A stretch of DNA of 64,000 bases. It comes from Anastrepha obliqua. Its lineage: Eukaryota; Arthropoda; Insecta; Diptera; Tephritidae. Positions 11,636-21,399 of this stretch are shown here, piece by piece. Numbering within the stretch: position 1 is the first letter of the stretch; the number at the start of each line of letters is the position of its first letter. The notes under the pieces were generated by a model, which was not told the DNA's origin, did not search any database, and was given only the letters and a program-made list of their open reading frames with translations. Where the stretch lies: contig NC_072893.1 in assembly GCF_027943255.1 (NCBI RefSeq), positions 132,431,784 to 132,495,783 on the forward strand, written 5' to 3'. The position numbers and the translations under genes were made by a program.

Positions 11636-12554
11636 TTAATTTTCTTTAAATCTACCCGATCTCCGAAGAAATCTGAGTAGATCTTGTGGTGCCAAAGAGT
11701 CAAGATGGTCGCTTCTTAACACATCAGTGCCAAAGACCTCAAACCTGATTCGAGCGAAGGCGGGGCAGACACACAGGAAGTGGTCCGCCATCTCATCCTC
11801 CTCTTCACAAGCTGGGCAGAGTACACTGTCTGAGATGCCCAACCTTTCCATGTGCTTTGCCCACAGAAAGTGGCCCGTCATCAGTCCAACCAGCCGTCTA
11901 CACTCCCCTCTGCCTAATGACAGAAGGGTTTGCGACAGTCGATTGGACATGACAGGTAACATCAGTTTTGTCCATCTGCAGCCTCTCTCAGCCTGCCAAG
12001 CTCGCTTGTGGGTGGTAGTTACCCATTTGCTAACCGTGGCCGTGATGGTCGCAGAGGGGAGTTGGCCCAGAGCCCATCTTAGCTAAGGAGTCAGAGGTCT
12101 CGTTACCCGCGATACCCACGTATCCCGGGACCCATGTTAGCATCAGGCTATTATATCTACCGACATAGTTCAGCCTGGACTTACAGGACTTCACTACCCC
12201 TGATGTGGTTGGAGGGCTGTCTAAGGCCATAAGCGCAGCTTGGCTTTCGCTGCAGACACATATAGATCTGCCTCTCCATCGTTTTTCCACAACAAAGTTC
12301 ATCGCTTCTTGAACTGCATACACCTCCGCTTGAAACACAGATGCATGCATTCCAAGAGCAAAGTGCAGTTTTGTCCCGCTGGATTCCACGTAGACCCCAG
12401 AGCCAGAACCATGCTCGGTCCTGGAGCCATCCGTAAAAATGCGAAAACAGTGTTTACCGGGCTCATTTTCTGAGTCTCCCCACAACTGAGCCTCTGGTAC
12501 CAGACACACACTTGCAGATCTGCTCTTACGATCTGGTGATGACTGATTTGGCAT
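11636..12554 (-). pseudogene. LINE RNase H domain plus C-terminal zinc-finger-like region, frameshifted
   Basis: First block 12030-12554: RNase H motifs FTDGSRTEHGSGSG (Asp), FQAEVYAVQEA (Glu), CSESQAALMAL (a Glu where SDSQ normally gives Asp) and WVPGYVGIAGNETSDSLAK (Tyr where the family usually has His; final Asp kept). Two conserved positions are therefore altered. A frameshift near 12050 moves the reading to the second block, 11636-11962, which holds CPAC-EEEDEMADHFLCVC, a Cys/His cluster common after RNase H in these elements, and ends in a stop. The role in life was removal of template RNA during integration. It is inactive here. Confidence 0.75.
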
Positions 12555-12672
12555 AAAAGTCGCACAAATTTTCGGACCATTGCCTGAGAGATGGGAAAAA
12601 ATTTGTGTCTAACAACGGTCATTACGTTTAGTAAAATATTTGCGAAAAGTTTCGTATTTGTTTTTGTTTTAA

Positions 12673-12698
12673 ATTCCGGTTTCATAGGTATACACCTA
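12673..12698 (-). repeat. Right arm of the perfect 26-bp inverted repeat
   Basis: Exact reverse complement of 11127-11152, 1.5 kb away on the far side of the LINE tail. It starts ATTCCGGTTTCATAGG. No matching TA or other short duplication is evident outside the arms. Confidence 0.8.
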
Positions 12699-12699
12699 C

Positions 12700-13374
12700 T
12701 AAAATGGCAATCAACATTAAATCCATCAGACAGTAAATGCTTTCAAGTAAACTCCACTCGCATGCCACGAATATATTGCTACCGCACTAAACTGTTGTTA
12801 TGTATGCCATATTTGTAAAATAACTACTTACGTTTTTCTTTTCTTTTTCTATCAGCCATTTGTTGCGTAGACGTGTTTGTGCGCGCTTTAATAAAGCAAT
12901 CATTAGATTGTGTCTACATACAAACATGCTTGTGTGACCAAGAAAAAATTATAGAAAATTGCTGCAACATTTGCTTGTTGCACGCGATTGCAGCTGCCGT
13001 GGTTTTGTGCTGTTTTGTTGCTGTTGGTTACGTGCATTACTAGCTATGATTAAGAGAAAAATATGATTTACCGTTACTGTGATGCTATGCAGCTGAATAA
13101 CTGATATGTACTTTGTTGTTTTTGTTTTCTTTCTTACCATTTTCGTATATATGCGTTTCTATATACTTGCATGTTGTTTGTTGTTGCTTTTATTATTCAC
13201 TATTGCTGCTTGTTGCTAGTAATTTGGTCCTTAATTACGCTAAGAGGGCAAAACGTGAAAAAAGCTAGTTTGGCATGTAATGGTTAATATTATTGAGTTA
13301 AAGGGAAGATTCAAGAACCTCTTTGGGTTACCCTAACCTCAAAATGTCCCCAGAAGTTGAACAATATGCTAATA
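12700..13374. other. Non-coding stretch, no gene recognised
   Basis: A+T-rich DNA with T-rich and TTGTTG runs. Only spurious short frames. Confidence 0.45.
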
Positions 13375-13376
13375 TA

Positions 13377-14108
13377 CGAGGTGTGTTCAAAAAGTATCGC
13401 GAATTTTGAATTTTCGCAGGTTACGCATGCTCAAATTTCGACCAAAAGTAGCATCGCATGAACATTGCTAATGAGATGTTGGACTCTGTCCGTGACGACT
13501 CAAATTTGCTCCAGAGGGTCATAACTGGTGATGAATCGTGGGTTTATAGTTATGTCGTGGAAACCAAAACTCAATCAACTCAATGTAAGCTGCCGCACGA
13601 GCCAAGACTGAAAAAGCACGCCAAGTTCGGTCGAAGGTAAAGGTTTTGCTTACCGTTTTCTTCGATTGCAGGGGCATTGTGCATCATGAGTTCTTGCCAC
13701 AGGGTAAAACGGTCAATAAGGAATTGTGGAAGAACAAAAATTGACTCTTGCATCACGATAACGCCCCTGCTCACACATCGTTGCTTGTGCGCGACAACAC
13801 ACTAATGATGCCACAGATACCGTATTCCCCAGATCTGGCCCCCTGTGACTTTTTCTTGTTCCCGAAACTGAAGAGGCTCATGAAAGGACGACGCTACGCT
13901 ACGATTGACGAGATAAAGAGTGAATCGAAGGAGGAGCTGAAGAAGATAAAAAATGATTTTTTGAAGTGCTTCGAAGATTGGAAAAAAGGTTGGCAGAAGT
14001 GCATAATATCTCATGGGGACTACTTTGAAGGGGACAAAATAGATATTAATGAACAAATAAAATTAAAAAAAAAACACAAAATTCGCGATACTTTTTTAAC
14101 ACCCCTCG
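13377..14108 (+). mobile_element. Internally deleted mariner (DD34D-type) with intact terminal repeats
   Basis: Terminal inverted repeats of 31 bp at 13377-13407 and 14078-14108 differ at only two positions. They begin CGAGGTGTGTTC on the left and, reverse-complemented, CGAGGGGTGTTA on the right. A TA dinucleotide flanks each end (13375-13376 and 14109-14110), the signature target of mariner. The element is 732 bp against about 1.3 kb for a complete one. The transposase N-terminus and a central piece are missing, so it is non-autonomous but keeps the ends a transposase would bind. Confidence 0.9.
13458..14060 (+). pseudogene. mariner transposase remnant
   Basis: Frame 1 (13458-13640) has the first catalytic Asp in VITGDESWVY and the downstream KLPHEPR motif. 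A frame change near 13635 leads to VFFDCRGIVHHEFLPQGKTV. A deletion then joins this to LWKNKN, a TGA stands where Trp is expected (about 13742), and LHHDNAPAHTSLLVRD gives the second Asp. The third Asp is in YSPDLAPCDFFLFPKLK. Only 29 residues separate Asp 2 and Asp 3 instead of 34, because about five residues before NTLMMPQ are missing. The WVYxYxVET and YSPDLAPCDFFLFP motifs identify the mariner family. It cannot be active. Confidence 0.85.
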
Positions 14109-14130
14109 TATATGTATATGTATTTATACA

Positions 14131-14427
14131 TAATTGGCGCTTACACGCTTTTGGGGTGTTTGGCCGAGCTCCTCGACTGGTGTGCGTCTTAATGTTTTTC
14201 TCACAAATGGAGGTATCTACAGTTTTAAGCTGACTCCGAACGGCAGTGGTTTTTATGAGGAGCTTTTTCATGGCAGAATTACACTCGGAGGTTTGCCATT
14301 GCCTGCCGAGTGGCAACCGCTATTAGAAAACACTTTGTCTCTCATTTGGTGTTCTATGCACGGAGATTCCAACTTTCGCACTTCCGAATGGTAGTAACGC
14401 ACCAACCCATTCGGCTACGGTGGTCGA
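14131..14427 (-). repeat. tRNA-derived SINE (copy B), nearly full length
   Basis: Plus-strand reading: TAATTGGCGCTTACACGC at the 3' tail, GTTTGGCCGAGCTCC, then the body shared with the 16.3 and 39.0 kb copies (ATGAGGAGCTTTTTCATGGC; GGTTTGCCATTGCCTGC). It ends ATTCGGCTACGGTGG, the complement of the tRNA-like A box (TAGCCGAATGG). The B-box region has diverged. It starts 22 bp after the right end of the mariner at 14108. No clear target duplication. Confidence 0.8.
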
Positions 14428-14429
14428 GC

Positions 14430-16270
14430 TTTATTTGCGCGCTCTTTTTCTGTTAGGTAGGCTTCCTGGTGCTACCTCAGTGGGTGTTTTATGGAGTTCT
14501 TGTTCCTCGGACGCCAATTCTAATCGCGAATACTGCTGCCGTACGCGTGGGTGTCCATTTAGTCATCCGTTGAAAGCAGAATGTCTTAACTTGTTGCTTA
14601 TGGGACACGGAAGAATTGTCACAACTAAAATTTCTGCCTTTGTGAAAGCTAGACTTTCGTCTACTACTTAGATCAATCTTAAAGCCATTACCAATCACTC
14701 AACTTTCTGTAGCTTTCTGTAGTTGCAAATCTTTAAAACAACCAAGTTAAATTCATATGTGAGCATCTGCATTAGCCTCATGCATGAATGAACTATGGTT
14801 TTCCATAGAATGCCATTCCGCTAATGTAGGTTCAACTTTCGTTTCAAAGACTTTGCAGCCCTTCGGGAAAGCTTGGTTAGTTTTTTTAGGTCTATAATCC
14901 ACCTGATCGTCGTGTCAACCACCTTCTGAAAGCAGTCGTGCCTTGATTTATTGATCATCGGTTGCCGGCACAACTAGCAGTGCAATTCCGGTTTTTCTTC
15001 TCCCTTCTCCAGTCTTGTTTCATATCAGTTCAAACACGAAACGATACCCGAAACAATACTGCACTATAAAATTTTATTTACTACTATTTCTCTCCACTTG
15101 TCTAACATTTTATGGCATTCCCGCGGCTGGCGTTACGAGGTACCTGTTTATTTATGATCACGCTTTTTGTCTTAATTGCAGTAAGCAACGCTATTCATTA
15201 CATGTCTGAATTAGTAATAAGTATTGGTTAATGAACACTCATATTCCACATAAATAAATAATGAAAAGCAACAAAAACAAAAAAAACAAAAAAAAATATA
15301 AAAAATCGAAAACTCAATCGTTAAAGCCAACTTTTTGTAGAAAGATTTCGTTATGTTACATTAAATGCAATTTACAGTTAGTGAAACCGCATTTCAGCTG
15401 CTCTGAAATTGCGAATTATGAGTTGCGATATGATTTTTTACATTGTTTTGCTTTTTGCTATCTTTCTCCATACATTCATTCATACACAGACATAGTTAGT
15501 TACTCTAGTGATTTCAGGTAACAGTAGTTTCCAGTAATCGCTGAGCGGTATATGCCTATGCTGCATGTAGATATGGCGCACGTGCTTTGCGAGCTGCAAG
15601 AGGTTGAGCGGGAAAAGCGGGAAAGGTAAACATGAAATGTAAAATAAAAAAGGAATGAAAGAAATTCTTAACCCACTTTTGGTCACAGAGCTCATGAAAA
15701 ATGACAGCAAAAAGTAATGACAACGATTCATAAACAGAAAGACAAATCTTTTTTGGTTTTTTGCTGGTTCAGATGTGAGGCAAATATTCAATACAACCGT
15801 AATTGAAGTTACATCTGAGGAGAAAATTGAAAATGTTTCTACTTAGAACGCTTAGCTGGATCTTTCCACCTTTGTCTGTCTGATCACGGTAATTTGTTAA
15901 AGATGGAGCTGTTGGTATAGTGTGTTATGGTATCTGAGCATCTTGTCAACTGAATTTTCAGCACTTCAAGCAAGATGACAATCAAATCGCTGCTGATATC
16001 CAAAATAGTTGTAGGGATATATAGGGATAATGCCTAACTATTGCTATTTTGAGGGAGAAGTGCTTGGTGGACCAAATGAGGTCAGCATTTGGAGGAGTTA
16101 ACGCAAAGATTCTTCTCCGACCGATCGATATTACTTAGAATGAGAGCATAATGAATTATATAAAAATAAGGGAAAAGCCTAAACGGTCACATTCAAGGTC
16201 TACTGCTAAGGGATCGTTATTCAGAAGGAAACGCCTGCATTAAGAGGTCAAAAGTTTCCTTAGAGAAAGA
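14430..16270. other. Non-coding stretch, no gene recognised
   Basis: Mixed-composition DNA with A-rich runs at 15270-15310. No domain or exon signature was found. Confidence 0.4.
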
Positions 16271-16271
16271 T

Positions 16272-16604
16272 GGAACTAAAATTATAAATATAATTGGCAC
16301 GTACACACTTTTTGGGTGTTTGGTCGAGCTCCTCCTTCTATTTGTGGTGTGCGTCTTGATGCTGTTCCACAAATGGAGGGACCTACCGTTTCAAGCGACT
16401 CCAACCGCAGATATTTATTTTTATGAGGAGTTTTTCATGGCAGAAATAGACTCGGAGGTTTGCCATTGCCTGTCGAGTGGCGACCGCTATTAGAAAAAAC
16501 TTTTTCTTTATTTTAGTATTTCACCGAATTTCGAACCTACGTTCTCTCTGAATTCCGAATGGTAGTTACGCATAAGCGCATTCGGCTACGGCGGAACTAA
16601 AATT
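16272..16604 (-). repeat. tRNA-derived SINE (copy C) with 12-bp target site duplication
   Basis: The element occupies 16291-16594 and reads on the minus strand. It is flanked by GGAACTAAAATT at 16272-16283 and again at 16593-16604, a perfect 12-bp duplication (its first two bases could also belong to the SINE edge). Seven bases (ATAAATA) between the left duplication and the 3' tail form a short simple tail. The body matches copies B and D. The tRNA-like head is recognisable: complement of TAGCCGAATG at 16577-16588, and GGTTCGAAATTC reading in the B-box position. The flanking duplication shows insertion by target-primed reverse transcription. Confidence 0.88.
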
Positions 16605-16700
16605 GCTGCAGAGAAAAACATAATCTCCACTGTGGTTATCTACTTTTGATGCCCCCGCCCACAGTTTCGTCCAGGAAGAAATCCCAGCCTTGTAGGATTC

Positions 16701-16752
16701 CTTGCAACTGAATAGATACTACGAGTCTTGCAACTGAATAGATACTACGAGT
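16701..16752 (+). repeat. Perfect 26-bp tandem duplication
   Basis: The unit CTTGCAACTGAATAGATACT plus ACGAGT occurs twice head to tail (16701-16726, 16727-16752) without a mismatch, so it is a young local duplication. No function suggested. Confidence 0.85.
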
Positions 16753-16759
16753 TCATCAA

Positions 16760-18880
16760 CAAGTTTTATGCACCTGATTGTAAAACATTAATCAAGTGCA
16801 TTGAAGTACCTGATTTTGTAGCCAATTTTCCAAATCCAATTTGGCAACCCCTACCACTGCTCCGTCATTAATTGTGGGCACGTGCGCGAAGCCTACTACT
16901 TGTTATTGTACTACTTGACAGCTTAATGTTGTCAAAAGCGAACAGTTTGCTATTAACAGTTGCACAAACACTTATGCATCTGTGTGACTATATATACACG
17001 TACACATGCACACACTAATTAAATGGATGTAATCAGTAGTTGATGGCTTTTTGTTTATTCTATTGAACAATCAATTTTATCTGGAATTACATGCGATATG
17101 CGCGCCGAGCACACACTGAGATTGCGTAAATGCACACAAGTGAATTCCCATAATCACGCATAGCTAACTGTATGTAATACCCACTTGACATACTAACGGA
17201 GAGGGGCTTCAACGTCAGCCACATACATACATACATGCGGAAGTGTACGTGCAACTGTTTAGTTCTGTGTCGTTGACAATCTTATCAGAGTCAACGGGTT
17301 GTTGATTTGTTGTTTGTTAACTTTGTTTTCTTCGTATGCCAGCGCGTAAGTGTGTGCTGTGTGTGCGATTACACCTGCTTATGTTACGTATACGCCATGC
17401 GCCACAGTCAGCGCGTACCTGTGCCTTATCTCTTTGCTGTTAATGCTCTTATTGCTGTTGTTGCTTTTATAGTGCTCATTTTTTGGTGATTTCATACAAC
17501 TATGTTGACTTTCCACTCTTCTACTGCGTGTCACCTTCACCGCTCCACTGCCGTATGACTGTAAGAGGTTGAGCGCGCACGCGATAGCGAAACCAATCTC
17601 TGGCTGTTACTAAAAATATACTCGTACACCTAAATATGTGCATTTGTATGTGTGTATGTATGCATATAAACAATAATAAATGTTAATTGCAATAATATCA
17701 TATTCGTCGTTGGTTGTGTTATTAATACAGTATTTATTAAGTGATTGCTACTGATTGGTAATTCGCATTGAATTTGTCATTTTCTTAACGGTATTTCCAC
17801 AGGCGGTAATTTGTTGGTGTATGGCTTTTCGGTGGCTGATTCGCTGGTTATAGGATTAGTCTTATTTTATCATTGCATTGTAATTGTAATGCACACTGCC
17901 AACTCATCGCATTTTGTTTTTTGTTGTCAGTCCCAACTTTTTGTTTTCACTTTTATTCGTGCATTTTTGCTTTTTATTTTTGTTTATTTATATGCTTTTT
18001 TAGGTGAATTTTTTGGTATGCTGCTGTAATCAGAAATTATTTATGCGTTCATTGTCAGGTGTTGACTATTTTAAGTGCTTTGTTTTGTCTTGCTAATAAA
18101 TTGTATTTCATTTTTTCAGCGACACGCGTTCGGCATAATAATAAATTCCACTGTCTTTTGGTTTTTGTTTTTGTTCTGCAAATATATGTTGCTGTCATGA
18201 CTGTTGCTTGCACTTTTCAACTGGTTATTGCTTTTTGATTTATTTGCATTTTTATACTCATTATCGTTTCTTGGTCATTTTTATTAGCCATTCCCTGCTT
18301 CCCACTCTTCACAAGCGACGCTGAAAGATTGTTGCTCGTTGTCGGCTTTATTATATTTTTAAGCTCACTGTGGCATTGTCACTAGCTTTGTTGTTATAAT
18401 GTGTAATATTTTTCTTTGTATTTGTGTTAATTTTTTCATTTTGACTTTTTCGTTGCCTTATGTAACACTCGCCGTTTTTTGTATTCTATTTTAATGCGCT
18501 CGCCCGAAAACTGATTGCTTTAGTTTGCGGCACAGCTGTGTCCAATTTGTAATTAAGAGTAAATAAAAATGTTGAGTAATGTCTTTTAAGTGATTATGAA
18601 AATGAAAAAATACCTTTGTTAGCAATATAATTAGCAATAATAGTGAATTAAAGTGGTGCTCCGTACTATCTACTCTCCAAAGAATATTTGCGCCAGAAAG
18701 CACGACAGCTCAGTGCTTTGTATAGGTACGCTTAATAGCAAAAGGAAATAAATAAGTATTTTAAAATAATAATTTTTAATTTTTTTTATGAATGGATTTC
18801 ACTACAAATATGAAAATTTTTGTTACACGTAAATTTTAGTTTTTAAGTAGGGAATTATACAAAAGTAATGCAAGAAAAAA
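16760..18880. other. Non-coding stretch with ATAC microsatellite and T-rich DNA
   Basis: Includes an ACATACATACATACATG run near 17221-17236 and long TTTG/TTTTA-rich tracts from 17300 to 18480. No gene recognised. Confidence 0.4.
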
Positions 18881-18890
18881 CAATTCTATA

Positions 18891-18985
18891 GGAAAATTGG
18901 CAACATTGTATGCAGTAAACGAGTAGTGAATTGTGAACCGGTAATCATTTATCATGCAGAAAAGTGGGGAGCTGGAACTCTCATT
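18891..18985 (+). repeat. Degenerate dispersed repeat, unit 1
   Basis: Contains AAAATTGGCAACATTGTATG, then CAGTAAACGAG, GTGAAT, and further on ATCATGCAGAAAAGTGGGGA with GGAACTC. The same order of blocks recurs at 20250-20336, and shorter pieces around GGCAAC recur at about 20125, 20167, 21790 and 22330. The family is unknown to me. Confidence 0.5.
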
Positions 18986-20119
18986 TATGACAGTGGCTAT
19001 GACTGGGACCACTACATTTGTATTTTAATTAGTCCCCTTCTCCAAGCCTTTTTCAGAGGGGTCCTATTGCCCACTCACTCTTTTTCATTAAGTGGATCTA
19101 CTTGTTTGCTGTGTTTACCCATCTGACCAAAAACCTACTTTAGAGTCTAGCAGCTTTTTGTTCTCCCTTAAATTAAGAGGATTGTGAAAACTGTGTCCAT
19201 ATTTGATGGTCTAGTTAACTTTCCTCTAATGAAAGAAGCTTAAAGTAATAAAAAGGAATTACTGTGCCAGCTTTCCGATTATGAACTTATTTGAGCTTTG
19301 ACAACCTGAATTAGTGCTAAAATGTCATTAACACCACGACAAGTATTTCATGGCCCATTTGAATACCTACATAATACATACAGGTATTTGGTTTTCTTTA
19401 CAAATTAAATTTTCTCAGCACTTGCCATGTACCACTTGGATTTTCATAGCAATTCCCCACAATGGAATTAAATTACACAGTGATGGCGGTTTATGTAGAT
19501 ATTTAAAAGTGATTGCATTTGCTAAAACGTACACAGACCTACACTTACTTACTTATAGCACTCGACTACATAGGCCATACACTCCAAAAGCTTTTGGTTG
19601 CGTGTTCTCAGTCTGCCATAATCGCATCAATGACATCAATTTGACAAAATTAAATGCAACTTGCTATTGGCATTGAGCATAGTCCAGCAACAAACATACA
19701 AATAAAACTATGCACATAACAACAATTGTAAAAGCAAATGTAAAGAGCAGCAATAAAAGCTCTTTAGCATTTACTCCTACACTATAATCCAATTTATTTC
19801 TCCGTAATTGTGTGCAGAACCATTTCAAATTGTTTTTTTTGCCAAACAGAATTCGATTATCAGAAAAAGCGAAATGCAACGCTGAAGTTTAAATGAACTA
19901 TGTTTAGAGTGTGTCTAACTAAGGCAATTAAACAAATGCGACGCAATTGCGACCGATGTTGGAACGAAAAATATGTATAATGCATTGAAATGCGTAGGCA
20001 ATGTTGCAAATTTTCATCAAGAAGGGAGTGAAAATGTGGGGTTGTGGGACAAAATGTGCACAAAGTTTGAAATATTTGCGTAAGTGACTTGTATCGTTCA
20101 AGAAACCGTTATTGTATAG

Positions 20120-20336
20120 TAAAATCGGCAACGTTGTATGCAAGAAAAGAGTTTGAATGGGAAACTTGGCAACAATGTATTCAAATGGAGAAGAGAAAAT
20201 ATCTGAAGTGATTGAGTATGCGTTAGAAGCGCCGAAGTCATGCAAGAATAACAATTGTTGTATACAGCAAACGAGTTATGAATGAAAAAATTTGCCTAAA
20301 TTTATTATGCAAAGGGGTGGGGAGCTTTGAACTCCT
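20120..20336 (+). repeat. Degenerate dispersed repeat, units 2-4
   Basis: Three imperfect repeats of the block first seen at 18891: ATCGGCAACGTTGTATGCA, then TTGGCAACAATGTATTC, then TTGTTGTATACAGCAAACGA with TTATGAATG and TTATTATGCAAAGGGGTGGG plus GAGCTTTGAACTC. The last unit matches unit 1 over its whole length with interruptions. This is a decayed tandem array or an old repeated element; the mariner that follows lies between its parts. Confidence 0.5.
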
Positions 20337-20423
20337 ATAAAATTAATAAAAAAGATGTTTAAAGTATTTATTAATCTATTTACAATATCTTCCCAACATT
20401 TAGGCAAATTTTTAGTTCGCTAT

Positions 20424-21290
20424 TCAAAAAATTGTTTGTCCTTGGATATCCCTTTTTATAGCTTCTTTTGAGTAGTAGTTCTTGTTACACATATGGGATT
20501 GAAGTCCACGGAAAAGGTGATAATCACAAGGTGCAATATCTGGAGAGTATGGTGGATGCGACATTGGCTCAGATCCGAGCTCGTTCAGCTTGCCTAACGT
20601 TTGCCTTGCGGAATGAGGTCTTGCGTTGTGGTGGTGAAACAAAACTTTGCATCTATTCACTAAAAACGGTCGATTTCATTCATGCCTCATTCAGGTTTGA
20701 TAGCTGATGGGAATAATAATCAGCAGTTATTGTCTGGTTTGGTTCCAGAAGTTCATAATAAACAATACCGGCCATATCCCACCAAATAGACAGAAGAATC
20801 TTCTTGGGGTGAGAGCCATCTCTAGGGGTCAGTTCTGGTGTTTCATCTTTATCTAACCATTCGCGTTTGCGAACAAGATTATTGTAAAGGACCCATTTTT
20901 CATCCCCAGTAGCGATACGGTTCAAAAAACTTTCATTTTCAAGCCGTTGCAGCAGCTGAGAACACATATTCACTCTCTGCTGAAGGTTGGCGACGGAAAG
21001 TCTATGCGGAACCCATTTTCCTAGCTTTGAAACCTTTCCCAACTGAACTCAGCTTCCACGAGTTCGAGCAAGGCGTCGGAGTTAAAGACTTCAGGACGAC
21101 CAACGCGCGGGGTATCCTTCACGTCGCAGTTACCACTTCGGAATTTTGAAAACCGCTTTTGCGCAGTCCTTACACTCACAGTATCCTCTCCGTGAACAGT
21201 GTTTATTTCTGCAGCAGCAGTTGTTGCATTTTTACCACTTTTATAAAAAAAATACAAAATATGCCCCTTATAGGCGTTCGAAGATTCCAT
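20424..21290 (-). pseudogene. mariner transposase (DD34D), inactivated
   Basis: The N-terminal block starts MESSNAYKGHILYFFYKSG at 21290 and holds the HTH region ending TPRVGRPEVF. A deletion of roughly 40 residues with a frameshift (about 21040) then leads to LGKVSKLGKWVPHRLS, and the first Asp is in RIATGDEKWVLYNN. A further frame change lies near 20665. The second catalytic position reads HHHNARPHSARQT: the expected Asp codon GAC is CAC (His). The third Asp is in YSPDIAPCDYHLF, 34 residues after the second position. The family resembles the SETMAR-type mariners. Terminal repeats were not resolved; the element probably ends near 20400 and 21370. It is dead through deletion and loss of an active-site residue. 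Confidence 0.85.
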
Positions 21291-21399
21291 TTTATTTTTT
21301 AACAACACGTGCTTCTATCCGCGATTAAAATCACTTGTTGAATGCACAATATGTCAGAGAAAATATAAATAGTTCCGTTATATTCCGCGAATAATTTTT

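Larger units (their letters stand above)
11547..12560 (-). mobile_element. 5'-truncated LOA-type LINE tail with poly(A)
   Basis: On the minus strand this is an RNase H domain, a C-terminal Cys/His region, a short 3' UTR and a tail seen as a T-run at 11547-11566 on the plus strand. The protein C-terminus is clearly homologous to that of the element at 30.6-35.3 kb (shared pattern M-x-GH...W-x-x-HM...GI...C-x-x-C...HFLCVCPAFAR), so it is another family of the same LINE group. Everything upstream of RNase H is missing, as expected from incomplete reverse transcription. I did not find a convincing target duplication. Confidence 0.75.
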
